Origin: a virus | Strand: one strand, 5' to 3' | DNA length: 64,000 bases | IMG/VR virus record: IMGVR_UViG_3300032360_000001 | Span: 25,346-89,345 of that record | Part shown: piece by piece, positions 36,001-44,272 of the stretch | Position numbering within the stretch: position 1 is the first letter of the stretch | Layout of the letters: every line of letters begins with the position of its first letter | Notes under the pieces: model-generated | What the model saw: the letters and a program-made list of their open reading frames with translations, nothing else | Database searches by the model: none | What the model was told of the DNA's origin: nothing | Position numbers and translations under genes: made by a program

Positions 36001-38270
36001 GGGTCTTGATATCCACTATTTGCATACCCAGAGTTGAACCAGAACATCATGCTGTCGCCACCAAATTGTCCTGTCGTGCCCGTATGGCCCGTGGCCCCGG
36101 TTGCGCCTGTGGCTTGTATATCTAATGGGCCTATATTCCCCGGAAGGTCGGTAAGAAAATAGACCCCAGTTCCAAACCCGCTTACTCCCGTAATAGATAT
36201 GCCCGTCGCGCCTGTGACCCCCGTTGCTCCAACTGGTCCCGGATGTCCCGGTGCTCCGCTAGCTGCTGGCGCAAAACTTACGGACACTTCTTCAAGGTTC
36301 GTAAAGGAATCGCTATGAGCTATATAGTGAACATTAAGTTGTTTAGCGCCGCCCAAGTCGGTGTTGTCTGTTGCTATTCTAAATATGGCCCATTTTTCCG
36401 CAGTGCTTGTGTCAAAAATTTTGAATCTTGAGCCTGTTACGTGGTCGAAAGAACTAATCCAGTCGATTACTGAATCTCCTCCCCTTTCCAGATTGTCAAT
36501 AATAACCTTCTGGACGTTTGGATAAGTTGTAGTATCAAACCTTATGTTCCCATTTCCGGGATCGGCAACACTCGTGTCAGTGCTCCAATTAAAATTAAAA
36601 GTATCTCCGCCAACAAAGCCTTGGATTCCTTGGTCTCCTTGAATCCCTTGAGACCCCTGAATGCCTTGGACCCCTTGAGGACCTGTGCTTCCCAGACCTC
36701 CCGGCATTCCAGAGATTCCCGTAGTTCCTTGTATGTTTATTGGCCCTAGAACGCCTCCTCCGGAGACAAAGAAGCTTGTCCCTGTCCCACTGCCACTTAC
36801 GCCTGTAATGTGCGGCCCTATGGGTCCTACGGCCCCCGTGGCCCCCGTGGCCCCGCTTGGTCCTTGGATTCCCTGAATTCCTTGGTCACCTTGGTCGCCT
36901 TTGTCGCCTTTGTCGCCTTGGGCCCCTTGGGGACCTGTGCTTCCTAGACCTCCCGGCATTCCAGAGATTCCAGATAAGCCAGATAAGCCAGATGGGCCCT
37001 GTATATTTATTGGGCCAAGAGTTCCGCCGCCAGATAATAAAAAGCTTACCCCTGTTCCGCTCCCGCTTATGCCGGTGATTCCAATACCACTAGTTCCGGC
37101 GGCTCCTTGATCTCCCTGATCACCTTGAGCGCCCCCCGGCCCTGTCGGTCCAGTATCCCCTTTCGGCCCTTGCGCTGCTGGCGCAAAAGTCATTGCCACT
37201 TCTTCGTCTGCGACAAAAAGATCGCTATGGCCTATATAAGTGACATTAATTTGAGTATAACCGACCTTCGCGGTGTTGTCTGAAACCACCTTGAAAACCG
37301 CCCACTTCTCTGCGTCGCTGGAAGAAAAAACTTTTACTCTTGATTGATAAACGTCATCTAAGGAATTGACCCAGTCAGATATTGAGTCTCCACCCTTTTC
37401 TAAATCATCGACGTATATTTCGGTTGTGCTTGTGGGGCTAGAATTCCCAAATTTTAAATATCCATTTCCGGGGTCTGCATCTATTGTATCCGTACTAAAA
37501 TAGAACTGAAAAGTGTCTCCACCGACGAGACCTTGATCTCCTTGACTGCCTTGTGGTCCCGTTGGTCCCGTACCCCCGGCGTCGCCTTGTGGCCCCGTGT
37601 CGCCTTTTAACCCTGATATCCCACTAACGCCTGTTGCACCGCTTGGTCCTTGTATGTTTATTGGCCCGAGGATGCCTCCTCCGGAGACAAAGAAGCTTGT
37701 CCCTGTCCCACTGCCACTTACGCCTGTAATGTGCGGTCCTATGGGTCCTAAAGCCCCTACAGCCCCCGTGACCCCCGTGGCCCCGCTTGGACCCTGAATA
37801 CCTTGGTCGCCTTGGTCGCCTTGGTCACCCTGAACGCCTTGAATGCCCTGTTCCCCCTGCATTCCAGAAATACCCGAAATGCCAGTAGCCCCAGAAGGGC
37901 CCTGAATGCCCTGCATTCCAGAAATACCCGAGGCTCCTGTAGCTCCACTCGGACCCTGAATGCCTTGGTCGCCTTGGTCACCCTGAGAGCCTTGTTCTCC
38001 TTGCATCCCAGAAATACCAGAGACTCCAGTCGCTCCACTTGGACCAACTGGGCCAGTGCCAGACAGGCCTGATATACCCTGCATACCAGATATGCCAGAT
38101 GGTCCCGGAGGACCTTGAGGACCAACCATGATAACCTGCGCTTGATCAACCTTGGCGCTGGTTACCGTAGCAGAAGATGAAGATTGCTCTATGGAAGCGC
38201 CTATAGAAGTTGCAGCTTCTACACTTGCACTTGTCTGCGTAAGCTGTACGGATACTTCCTTTTGAGCCAT
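33018..38270 (-). CDS. Collagen-like tail fibre protein with five repeated beta modules
   Basis: 1750 residues. After an N-terminal 50-residue Ser/Ala-rich segment come long Gly-X-Y stretches (GPSGATGVSG, GIQGDQGDQG), expected to form trimeric collagen-like rods. These alternate with five copies of a module of roughly 100-140 residues. Each starts GGD or GGY followed by a SF/TF/MF-F pattern and ends in a VSFVPAG-, MTFAPA- or MSYAQV-type strand. The C-terminal 500 residues are non-collagen and probably fold as the receptor-contacting head, ending with cysteines. It is followed 1 nt later by a LamG-like gene. Likely the main host-binding fibre. Confidence 0.85.
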   Translation of the reverse strand: MAQKEVSVQLTQTSASVEAATSIGASIEQSSSSATVTSAKVDQAQVIMVGPQGPPGPSGISGMQGISGLSGTGPVGPSGATGVSGISGMQGEQGSQGDQGDQGIQGPSGATGASGISGMQGIQGPSGATGISGISGMQGEQGIQGVQGDQGDQGDQGIQGPSGATGVTGAVGALGPIGPHITGVSGSGTGTSFFVSGGGILGPINIQGPSGATGVSGISGLKGDTGPQGDAGGTGPTGPQGSQGDQGLVGGDTFQFYFSTDTIDADPGNGYLKFGNSSPTSTTEIYVDDLEKGGDSISDWVNSLDDVYQSRVKVFSSSDAEKWAVFKVVSDNTAKVGYTQINVTYIGHSDLFVADEEVAMTFAPAAQGPKGDTGPTGPGGAQGDQGDQGAAGTSGIGITGISGSGTGVSFLLSGGGTLGPINIQGPSGLSGLSGISGMPGGLGSTGPQGAQGDKGDKGDQGDQGIQGIQGPSGATGATGAVGPIGPHITGVSGSGTGTSFFVSGGGVLGPINIQGTTGISGMPGGLGSTGPQGVQGIQGSQGIQGDQGIQGFVGGDTFNFNWSTDTSVADPGNGNIRFDTTTYPNVQKVIIDNLERGGDSVIDWISSFDHVTGSRFKIFDTSTAEKWAIFRIATDNTDLGGAKQLNVHYIAHSDSFTNLEEVSVSFAPAASGAPGHPGPVGATGVTGATGISITGVSGFGTGVYFLTDLPGNIGPLDIQATGATGATGHTGTTGQFGGDSMMFWFNSGYANSGYQDPGSGYLGFAQAPHNRALPSGIDYLKVSGIHVDDQQIDMIDISGWVQSFDDDADGDIKGRLRIYSATGSSQFVVYKITGSIVHHSGDPFQTGNNITGYNIIPVTGVSSGMAYTGYTGAFFSGEPVIMSYAQVGPQGPQGIQGPAGADSTVAGPTGATGATGAAGQGTGDFGGDSFSFYYNSGYTAAHWADGPGDSGFKLFASAIPPDTTGIDVSYFNHRGGAVSGWLLDFGSYGDETNRGILKIFTRDKVNENWMSFTITGNPTVRYNMPKTSAPWVNIGASWRTSSEENFPFTHSGETVISFVPAGPTGQVGSIGATGVTGATGAGITGATGATGDFGGYSFSFYFNSGYSEALWSEGPGTSGLKLVTPNDDMRDTSGIDISHTNYRGGDASQWLDDFGNYGDVANRGILKLFHRDKVNVNWAAFLITGEPAYHGYHHSVGVTWKSSSSNTVRDVDGGVFTHSGETVVSFVPAGPSGGSGAAGEGGGGGAGAPATGYTGAFQFHGGDIVLSLEGDRLGPGSLSGSNALWQGLAYEAVCGCFTRSNSIGVGEFFGMEVGSTQAWELLTGMSGTLDVRGDIYSSGSLIPHQSGAYSLGDKGEEGFEPGNFENGKWWFEVLADYGYINNLETRGIHVTGALGHPPAKISVGTYDPMTFEGGNGIITSPTGYYDTLGSWSDYMGSPAVDTSFHGIFLHENCMHFSPQWDGGADLGTPDLYWNSLYLNNNSLVMSGVGMSGAVHIGFDNDHNLRISAPKTGNEVTLSGTPVTGYSPNTLADLRLSGDSASEATTLRATSEGEISISTESEEGGQTTLSNAKVTSPVLQTTLFSGQSGTLVSGLSITDDAGETIFDVHDAGSSVGDLTFCGQVNQCVEDLGEFKSTGWAPDPYAIGAGGSSFNINMAGSNLKKFNLSYHAHGLNLVNIEAGRSITIQVTAVDAYSVGENYFRFLSGNNFSFIGIEPHTLEIGKVGMLTITAYGSTTGSCVCHWAESDYTL

Positions 38271-38280
38271 TTATCGTTCC

Positions 38281-38667
38281 CTACTGTAGTGATATTGTCA
38301 CTTCTGGAACGACATTGAAATACCCCCTTACCACCTTTTCAGCTTCCCAATCGCCAGACGCAATAGGAACAGTCCTATATCTTTCGACATCATACACGCC
38401 TTGTACCACGGGCACGCCAGAGGTATCGGTTGGCCTGATGTAAACGTCAATAAACCCGCTTGCGCCAAGGGTGGCATCAGAGTCGTTTCCAGAAATTACC
38501 TTTGGATTTAGATTTAACAGTGTACCAGTGCTTCCATACCCCATTCGGGCAACACCCCTCGCTGAATATCCGCTTAAATTTACTGGATTTTCGTCTGAAT
38601 CTGTGACCTTAAATCTGAGATCTAAAGTGTCTCCCTGCACGAGGGTAATGTCATAAGTGGTAGCCAT
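38281..38667 (-). CDS. Small beta-rich virion protein
   Basis: 128 residues, starting MATTYDITLVQGDTLDLRFKVTD. This opening, with VNLSGYSARG soon after, resembles the Ig-like N-terminal fold of baseplate upper (BppU-like) proteins that attach fibres. It ends 10 nt before the collagen-like fibre gene, so it may attach the fibre. Assignment by resemblance only. Confidence 0.65.
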   Translation of the reverse strand: MATTYDITLVQGDTLDLRFKVTDSDENPVNLSGYSARGVARMGYGSTGTLLNLNPKVISGNDSDATLGASGFIDVYIRPTDTSGVPVVQGVYDVERYRTVPIASGDWEAEKVVRGYFNVVPEVTISLQ

Positions 38668-38718
38668 GGTTCGTCACTATTATTTATAATAGAAGAAATC
38701 GAAACCTTATCCAAAAGA

Positions 38719-39144
38719 TTATCTACCTTCTTTTAAAATATCCCACACTTTTTTGGGGATTTTACTCATTTCTTCTTCCTTAGTTGGCGTAGAAGATCCG
38801 ACATTTGGCTTTCTGTAGACGTTTACATGTCTATTGAATTCTTTCACAAGTCTTCTCTCCAGCATATCTCTGCTATCAATGGGAATTATACCCACTTCTG
38901 CTGCGTGTGCGTGGAGGTCTGTGAGAGAAAACTCGTCTAATTCTCTTTGATACTCCTCTTCGTCTAGCGTACCGTATTTATCATTTCCCGTATCCCCCCA
39001 AATTTGATCTAGCGTCGTGGGTTGGAATTCTGGCTCTTCTGTCTTCCCATGGGTTTGGGATAATTCAGAAGTTTTACGGGGTTTTTTTTGCGTTTTTGCC
39101 TTAGAAGCCTTAGGTTTTTCCGTGTTATTTTTTTTCCTTTTCAT
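38719..39144 (-). CDS. Basic protein with a SAP/HeH-like motif
   Basis: 141 residues. The first 30 are Lys-rich (KRKKNNTEKPKASK) and disordered. Residues about 72-105 (LTDLHAHAAEVGI then DMLERRLVKEF) follow the helix-extension-helix pattern of SAP-like nucleic acid binding motifs. A strong AAGGAAAAAGG stretch precedes the ATG. It comes immediately after the capsid terminator. It may bind DNA or plug the capsid; function unproven. Confidence 0.6.
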   Translation of the reverse strand: MKRKKNNTEKPKASKAKTQKKPRKTSELSQTHGKTEEPEFQPTTLDQIWGDTGNDKYGTLDEEEYQRELDEFSLTDLHAHAAEVGIIPIDSRDMLERRLVKEFNRHVNVYRKPNVGSSTPTKEEEMSKIPKKVWDILKEGR

Positions 39145-39170
39145 ACCTTTTTCCTTACCTAGGGTTACAC

Positions 39171-39200
39171 GAAAAAAGACCCGGAGGGAATCCCTCCGGG
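39171..39200 (-). terminator. Rho-independent terminator after the capsid gene
   Basis: On the minus strand a perfect 9-bp stem (CCCGGAGGG, loop ATT, CCCTCCGGG) is followed by a T-rich run (TCTTTTTTC). It lies 22 nt after the major capsid stop, fitting very high capsid gene expression. Confidence 0.9.
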
Positions 39201-39221
39201 CCTTAAATCTATTCCGAACAA

Positions 39222-40400
39222 TTAGCCCAGAATCAGTCCAACGACTGCGCGTCCATCCAAGCAGAGTCTGCCTTCCTCAAGGAAGCCATACCAGCCTGTT
39301 TTGTCAGCACGAGTGGCGTAGAATTGGTCATCGGGCAATGCCGCGAAGGTTCCACCACTTTCAGCTTGACGAGCAACTGGACGAACAAACGACTCGCGAC
39401 TCAGGTCCAACCCAACAAGAACTTGATGGGAGGCTGTTGCGAAGTTGGAAATGCTGTTCGTGGAACCATCAAGGTTCGTTGCAGCAGAGCCAACACTGTC
39501 GAAGAACGTCTCGAATAGCGCGTTGTATCTTTCGCTAAGACCGAGCTCAATGAGCTCATGCAGCGCCACGCCGTAGATCTCAGACATTCCGGCGGAGTTC
39601 CAGACTCCCATCCGTGCCGCGTCGGGCAAGTTCTGAGCGTTTGTGGCTGTTGCCGAACCGTCAGTGCGAATTGCGTTGAACGCAAAAGCGCGAACTTGAG
39701 CCATTACTTCTGGACTCATCCAAAGGTCAGTAAGACCTCTGCCGATCAGACCAGCGGGAGTACCGCCAGCAAAACCAACATTGATTCTCTTAACTCTGGT
39801 AAGCAGATCGTTAAGGTCAGTCAGTCTGAACTCAGCGGTTGCACCAGTGTTTCTCGAAGTCAACACGTGACGTAGAGAACCACCTGTTCCAGCAGCAACA
39901 GAGCGGCCATTCTTCGTGGCTCCCTCCGCGAGGGCCTTCATGATCACTGACCATGCGTTGCGCTCTTGCTTAATGAGTACCTCTTGCGCCATGCGCTCAA
40001 TAGCCTTCGCCACAACGTCCAGACGCGCTTTGCGCGCATAACGTTTGTGAAGGTGAACGGCACTGTCAAGACGGTAAGTCATGAGCTTTAACTCTTGGAT
40101 CGGAACCATCGCGTTGGATGACGGAAGACCGCCAGCAACGTCTTGGGACCAAACGCTGATAAAGCCCTTGTCCGTATTGTAATATAGGTCAAGTGGGTAG
40201 CTCGGATGATCGTCTTCGTCGAATACGGTATCAGTATAAATGGCGCTAGACGTTCCAGCCTCATTCAAAACCTTACTCACGACGGGACCGATAAATGCAG
40301 CAAAAGCTTCGTTGGCTTCTTGAGAAATCGCAGGATTTCTAGAGCCAAGCGCTCTTACGAGCTCTACTTGTTCCGGTGTTTCTTTTAATTTAAGCTTCAT
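39222..40400 (-). CDS. Major capsid protein (HK97-like)
   Basis: 392 residues. The order (protease/scaffold, small decoration-like gene, this gene, strong terminator), an AGAGAGGAAA ribosome site and the composition all fit a phage capsid subunit. The N-terminal about 60 residues are helical (EQVELVRALGSRNPAISQEA), like a delta-domain or N-arm; later come a long spine-helix segment (KAIERMAQEVLIKQERNAWSV) and a beta-rich C-terminal half. The HK97 fold is inferred, not shown. Confidence 0.85.
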   Translation of the reverse strand: MKLKLKETPEQVELVRALGSRNPAISQEANEAFAAFIGPVVSKVLNEAGTSSAIYTDTVFDEDDHPSYPLDLYYNTDKGFISVWSQDVAGGLPSSNAMVPIQELKLMTYRLDSAVHLHKRYARKARLDVVAKAIERMAQEVLIKQERNAWSVIMKALAEGATKNGRSVAAGTGGSLRHVLTSRNTGATAEFRLTDLNDLLTRVKRINVGFAGGTPAGLIGRGLTDLWMSPEVMAQVRAFAFNAIRTDGSATATNAQNLPDAARMGVWNSAGMSEIYGVALHELIELGLSERYNALFETFFDSVGSAATNLDGSTNSISNFATASHQVLVGLDLSRESFVRPVARQAESGGTFAALPDDQFYATRADKTGWYGFLEEGRLCLDGRAVVGLILG

Positions 40401-40425
40401 AGTAAATTTCCTCTCTTATTTAATA

Positions 40426-40989
40426 TTAAAGTTCCAGTTTGATCAGGAGGTAACCATCGACGTCACTGACACCGAGTGATTTGCCAACTAAATGGTTAGC
40501 GCTGTCCTGATTTAGCGTTGTGATCTCGCCATCGTCAGCAGTATAGAGCTTGGTGTTGGCGTATGCAACCGTTCCGATTGTGTCTCCAGTATATAGGAAT
40601 ACTCCTCTGGTTACCACAGGGACGGTTTGTCCGCTGATCACCACTTCCATTTCAGCCGCCTTGCGGGGGTTGAACTTCAGTAATTCTCCGTTTTCATCGA
40701 CCTCTTGAATGTCGTGCAGCATCATGCCTAGGGCAACGTTACCGCTTGACGCAAGGGCCACCTTTGCTACTGTTCCGTATCTCTGCGAAACAGTGCCGTC
40801 GTAGGAAGCTCCGGGGCTTCCGAGCATTTCGACAGGTTCGGATGTATTATCCCATCCCTGTACTACTTTAACAATTGATCCACGAGGGATTTTGTCACCC
40901 GCACTTACGCCAATAGCACCGCTATAGGCGTAAAGGTTGATAACATCATGCTCATCGTAAATTCTAAATGGTTTTAGATTAATAGCCAT
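40426..40989 (-). CDS. Capsid-associated protein, probable head decoration
   Basis: 187 residues, beta-rich and mildly acidic, with a strong GGAGAAA ribosome site. Located between the protease/scaffold and major capsid genes, the usual place for decoration proteins. Features such as GSIVKVVQGWDN and GNVALGMMLHD suggest a compact beta fold. No cysteine and no membrane segment. Decoration is inferred from order. Confidence 0.7.
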   Translation of the reverse strand: MAINLKPFRIYDEHDVINLYAYSGAIGVSAGDKIPRGSIVKVVQGWDNTSEPVEMLGSPGASYDGTVSQRYGTVAKVALASSGNVALGMMLHDIQEVDENGELLKFNPRKAAEMEVVISGQTVPVVTRGVFLYTGDTIGTVAYANTKLYTADDGEITTLNQDSANHLVGKSLGVSDVDGYLLIKLEL

Positions 40990-41025
40990 AATTTATTTCT
41001 CCTTTTTTCTTAATGTAAAATTTAA

Positions 41026-41709
41026 TTATTCTTTCAATTCCCATTGGTCTACGTCAAAAGCTCTTCTGAACTTGTCGTGTACAGTGGGTTCTTCGGCTGG
41101 TGTAGAAACTGGAACCGTAGACGCTTCCGCTTCAGCATTTTCCAAAGCCTCCGTAACAGCTTCCTCGGTTTCCTCGGACTCTTGTTTCGCGTTGGTTTCG
41201 GAAGTCTCAGCTTCCTTTTCAACGGGGGTTTTGGTCTCTGCTGCCACGGCAACTTCTTGCGCTTCGGCCTCTTCAGCCAGCAACTCTTTATTTTTGTGAC
41301 GAATAAGGGTGGACATTTTCTTTTGGTATGTCTCAAACCCGTCATCATCCAAATCCTTTACGTCTGACGCGATAACTTCTCGATCTTCATCGTTAAGCTC
41401 GTAGACGTCGTCCATGTGGGCCATACGTTGGTTAAACTTCTCTTCGGCCTCCTTTGCCTCTTTCTCGTCAACGAGTTTGGCAATTTCGGTCTTGAGGGTA
41501 TTAAGCTCCTCGTGGGTGTTCTTCTCTGCTTTCTCGATTTTGTCATTGGCCTCTTTGGCTGCCTTTAGCGACTCGTTAAGTTCGGTTTTTTCGGCCTCAT
41601 ACTTGTCGACAGACTCTTGGAGTTCCGTTTTGATAAAATCCGTGATAGCAGAAGCGGAAACTTCCTGTAGGCTCTCATCAGTGATATCTTTCAAACTGTT
41701 TATTTTCAT
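41026..41709 (-). CDS. Possible nested scaffold protein (internal start)
   Basis: An in-frame ATG at 41709 gives a 227-residue product starting MKINSLKDITDESL, exactly at the change from the protease part to the coiled-coil part. AAAGAAAAGAGA lies just upstream as a plausible ribosome site. This is the lambda C/Nu3 arrangement, where the scaffold is produced separately. Not proven by sequence alone. Confidence 0.45.
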   Translation of the reverse strand: MKINSLKDITDESLQEVSASAITDFIKTELQESVDKYEAEKTELNESLKAAKEANDKIEKAEKNTHEELNTLKTEIAKLVDEKEAKEAEEKFNQRMAHMDDVYELNDEDREVIASDVKDLDDDGFETYQKKMSTLIRHKNKELLAEEAEAQEVAVAAETKTPVEKEAETSETNAKQESEETEEAVTEALENAEAEASTVPVSTPAEEPTVHDKFRRAFDVDQWELKE

Positions 41710-42561
41710 AGCTAGTCTCTTTTCTTTGATTACATTGTTTATATTGGTTTGTGAAATATTTTCTTTATTTTTGGTTTCTGGGTTAATCTGCTTGTTTTTA
41801 GCAAGATTCTCCTTTGCTTCCTCTTTTTTGACGAAGACGCCTTTCACATCCGCTGCCGGAGTTTCCGTAAGTCCTATCCCAAGGGGAATGACCGTGTTGA
41901 TTACTTTGCGGTAAATAAATTTACCATCATCAAGTTCTCCTGATCCGCCAAAAATTTTTAAATTTTCTTTCAATGATTCTATCTGTTCCGGGTCGTCAAT
42001 GACAACCGCGTTTTCGATATTCTTTTCTTCTCCTGCTAGAACCAATAAGTTGTAGTCTGTGAAACCCAACTCCCAACTCGCTGAAATTTTCATGAAGTGT
42101 TCGCTTGTTGGATCGTTTGATTCTTCTATGATATCAGATAAGTCGTTATTTACTACTTTCCACACTATTCCGCCGAGGGTAATGTTAAATGGCTCATTTC
42201 CGCTTGCCACCTTATCCTTATCTACTAGAGCATCCGTTCCGAACTCGCTGAACCCAGCGGTAAGGATGGTACCTATTACTCTTTGTCTGTTATGTTCAAT
42301 ATTTATAGGTTTGTTAATGAACGATTCAAAAATTTCTACAGCCGTTTTCGTGTCAATGACGTCCCCATTCCTATTAACCCTATTGGCTACGCAAGCATTG
42401 AAAGCGATGGGAAGGAGGTCGATGTTTTTGGAGGTATCAATTTCCGGGATGAAATTCGACACGTCTAACGTGCTCGCCATAGCAAGGTACTTGTCCTTCT
42501 CTTCTGATACTAAGGGTCTTATGACCGAGCTAAATATTGTGGTGTGTTCGAATTTTTTCAT
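41026..42561 (-). CDS. Prohead protease fused to capsid scaffold
   Basis: 511 residues. The N-terminal about 250 residues resemble a prohead protease of the assemblin type: INIEHNRQRVIGTI supplies a candidate catalytic His and HFMKISASWELGF a candidate Ser. The C-terminal half (about 285-511) is acidic, Glu/Lys-rich and strongly coiled coil (AKLVDEKEAKEAEEKF), as for a scaffolding protein. An internal ATG at 41709 could yield the scaffold alone. It makes and cleaves the procapsid core ahead of capsid maturation. The catalytic residues are assigned by eye. Confidence 0.8.
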   Translation of the reverse strand: MKKFEHTTIFSSVIRPLVSEEKDKYLAMASTLDVSNFIPEIDTSKNIDLLPIAFNACVANRVNRNGDVIDTKTAVEIFESFINKPINIEHNRQRVIGTILTAGFSEFGTDALVDKDKVASGNEPFNITLGGIVWKVVNNDLSDIIEESNDPTSEHFMKISASWELGFTDYNLLVLAGEEKNIENAVVIDDPEQIESLKENLKIFGGSGELDDGKFIYRKVINTVIPLGIGLTETPAADVKGVFVKKEEAKENLAKNKQINPETKNKENISQTNINNVIKEKRLAMKINSLKDITDESLQEVSASAITDFIKTELQESVDKYEAEKTELNESLKAAKEANDKIEKAEKNTHEELNTLKTEIAKLVDEKEAKEAEEKFNQRMAHMDDVYELNDEDREVIASDVKDLDDDGFETYQKKMSTLIRHKNKELLAEEAEAQEVAVAAETKTPVEKEAETSETNAKQESEETEEAVTEALENAEAEASTVPVSTPAEEPTVHDKFRRAFDVDQWELKE

Positions 42562-42565
42562 TGGC

Positions 42566-42916
42566 TTATGATTGTAAATAATAAGTTACTAAAATAGAAT
42601 AATTGGTGTTCGAATTATTCAGTTTCATTTTCAATGCGTTTCCGGCTGTTAACTTAAGTGGGCCAGACAGGTTCACTGAGGCTACCCCACCCGCCGCTAC
42701 GTATAAGTCTGCAATCTCTGTTGAGTCATCCTGAACGGTTACCGTTCCTGCTGTTCCCTTGCTTACAACGATATCCGTTATTACAATTGAATCAGTACTT
42801 ACCGAAGGGGCCGCAATCACTGCCGCTGCTGTGCTGATGTCTGACCCTTTCTTATATGCATAACTCAGCCCCGCTGCAATGCCGTCATGCTTAAAATCGC
42901 TTTCTTTTCTTGCCAT
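42566..42916 (-). CDS. Small structural protein, possible capsid decoration
   Basis: 116 residues. After a short charged N-terminus it is Ser/Thr/Val-rich beta sequence (STDSIVITDIVVSKGTAG, VASVNLSGPLKL), typical of small virion surface proteins. The ribosome site is AGAAGAGGA. It lies upstream of the protease gene. No known motif. Confidence 0.6.
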   Translation of the reverse strand: MARKESDFKHDGIAAGLSYAYKKGSDISTAAAVIAAPSVSTDSIVITDIVVSKGTAGTVTVQDDSTEIADLYVAAGGVASVNLSGPLKLTAGNALKMKLNNSNTNYSILVTYYLQS

Positions 42917-42936
42917 AATAAAATATCCTCTTCTTA

Positions 42937-43458
42937 TTAATACACCTTATTAATTGGTGAATACTCTTCTAAATACAGATCTTCTAGGTTATTAAAGCTC
43001 ACTCTCATGTTATATTTCTCAATGTCTTGGTCTGCTTTTTCGAAATTTGGCTCCTCTGCCTTCTCTAAAAAAGCATTAACATTAGCCATCCCCCATTGGT
43101 TGCATGTTTTTTTTGAACCTTTTGGGCGTAAATTGACACCCTGCCTGTATGCTTCTTTTATTTTTGAAAATTGAGCTTTTGTGTTAAATTCGGAGTTGTG
43201 ATCTTTCTGTTTTTTTCTTAAAACCCCAATTATCTTACTAGAATAATCTATAGCCTCTTCTTGAGATAAAGCAGCTTGAGCTTTCTTCTTGGCGGGGGCG
43301 GGTATACATTTTCCGCCCTTCTCTACGTACCCTTTGTTGCAATTGGGTGGATAGCCAGCCTTTTCGTCAGCCTCCACAAGAGGAACCTCGTTTACCTTTT
43401 CCCAGAGATTAGAGTATAACTCTTTCTTCTTTTTGGTGATAAAAAGTTTTTCTTTCAT
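42937..43458 (-). CDS. Hypothetical protein with Cys-containing N-terminus
   Basis: 173 residues, basic in its first half, with a PPNCNKGYVEKGGKCIPAP segment that could form a disulfide or a small metal site, and a helical C-terminal half. It could be a head-associated protein because the capsid genes follow. A GTGTAAT motif lies 36 nt before the start. Family not recognised. Confidence 0.55.
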   Translation of the reverse strand: MKEKLFITKKKKELYSNLWEKVNEVPLVEADEKAGYPPNCNKGYVEKGGKCIPAPAKKKAQAALSQEEAIDYSSKIIGVLRKKQKDHNSEFNTKAQFSKIKEAYRQGVNLRPKGSKKTCNQWGMANVNAFLEKAEEPNFEKADQDIEKYNMRVSFNNLEDLYLEEYSPINKVY

Positions 43459-43522
43459 TTTAGCGCAACGTGAATTCAGACCCGTTAGAACATATTACAC
43501 AAAAATGATTAGATATTAAAAA

Positions 43523-44017
43523 TTATATTTTTTTTAAGAGCAATATTTTGCTTATCTTGGTGTACCTTCCGAAAAAGTTATCTATGTTTACATCTATCGG
43601 AAAGCAAAGCCAATGTGCGTCAAGAATCTCCCCCCATACAAGAACGAGTGCTACGTCCTTCTTTGGGTCAAGCTCATTTAGCTTATCAGCAGCTATTACT
43701 TTGTAGCCATATTTTTTGCATACGGTTTTTATTTCGCTAGGGAGAGTTATCTGTAGTGCGCCGTGGTGAAGCATGGAAAGAAGAAGCCTCGTGCCGTTTC
43801 CGGTGTCTTGTATATCTCTACTTATCTGAATTCTATTTATGGGATTCTCTAAGGCTTCGAAAGCCTTTTCTAAAGCGATGGGGCCACAAGCATTGAAGTG
43901 CGATATATAATATCCTAGTTCGTCTTTCTTGGTTCTGTCTGGATGAAATATAGCGCAGCTTACATTCAATAAGCATATTGCTATTACCCAAAGTATAGTT
44001 CTTCTTAGTTTTACCAT
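43523..44017 (-). CDS. Lipoprotein with C39-like cysteine peptidase features
   Basis: 164 residues from the ATG at 44017, which overlaps the upstream stop (ATGGTAA); a longer in-frame start would bury the signal peptide. Residues 1-20 form a lipoprotein signal with lipobox LNVSC and lipidated Cys21. NACGPIAL places a candidate catalytic Cys at 44 and DAHWLC a candidate His at 135, the C39/papain-like pattern. Predicted to be anchored in the envelope. In a phage late region it may take part in lysis, or block or process host envelope proteins. Peptidase activity is inferred. Confidence 0.65.
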   Translation of the reverse strand: MVKLRRTILWVIAICLLNVSCAIFHPDRTKKDELGYYISHFNACGPIALEKAFEALENPINRIQISRDIQDTGNGTRLLLSMLHHGALQITLPSEIKTVCKKYGYKVIAADKLNELDPKKDVALVLVWGEILDAHWLCFPIDVNIDNFFGRYTKISKILLLKKI

Positions 44018-44262
44018 AGTAAAAAAATTAAATTTAAACCGATGCTTACTCCCAGCGCTCCCGCCATAACCGCTAGCATGATTCTGGCGTCGCAAACTGT
44101 AGATTCATTTTTTTTCTTTGTAACGAGTTTTTTCTTTTGAGGGGATTTCTTCTCTGGGCGCGTAATCCACCAGTCTCCATTTTTAGTTTGGAAAGCGTAG
44201 GTGGTTTTTTCCTTGTCCCACCACCTGTAGGATCGAGATTTGTCGAGGATCGCAAGTTTCAT
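44011..44262 (-). CDS. Small tail-anchored membrane protein
   Basis: 83 residues. A Trp-rich soluble head (SYRWWDKEK, GDWWITRPEK), a Lys-rich linker (KKKLVTKKKNES) and a single C-terminal membrane helix (IMLAVMAGALGVSIGLNL). Tail-anchored in the inner membrane with the head probably in the cytoplasm. Its stop overlaps the start of the C39-like lipoprotein gene, so the two may act together. Confidence 0.6.
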   Translation of the reverse strand: MKLAILDKSRSYRWWDKEKTTYAFQTKNGDWWITRPEKKSPQKKKLVTKKKNESTVCDARIMLAVMAGALGVSIGLNLIFLLW

Positions 44263-44272
44263 TACGATTCTC

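Noticed and set aside
34427-38072. Many plus-strand and other-frame ORFs across the fibre gene
   Set aside because: Products are Pro/Leu/Arg-rich shadows of Gly-X-Y codons, with no ribosome sites.
36600-38150. Repetitive DNA as a possible CRISPR or satellite array
   Set aside because: The repeats are 9-nt multiples encoding Gly-X-Y collagen triplets in one open frame.
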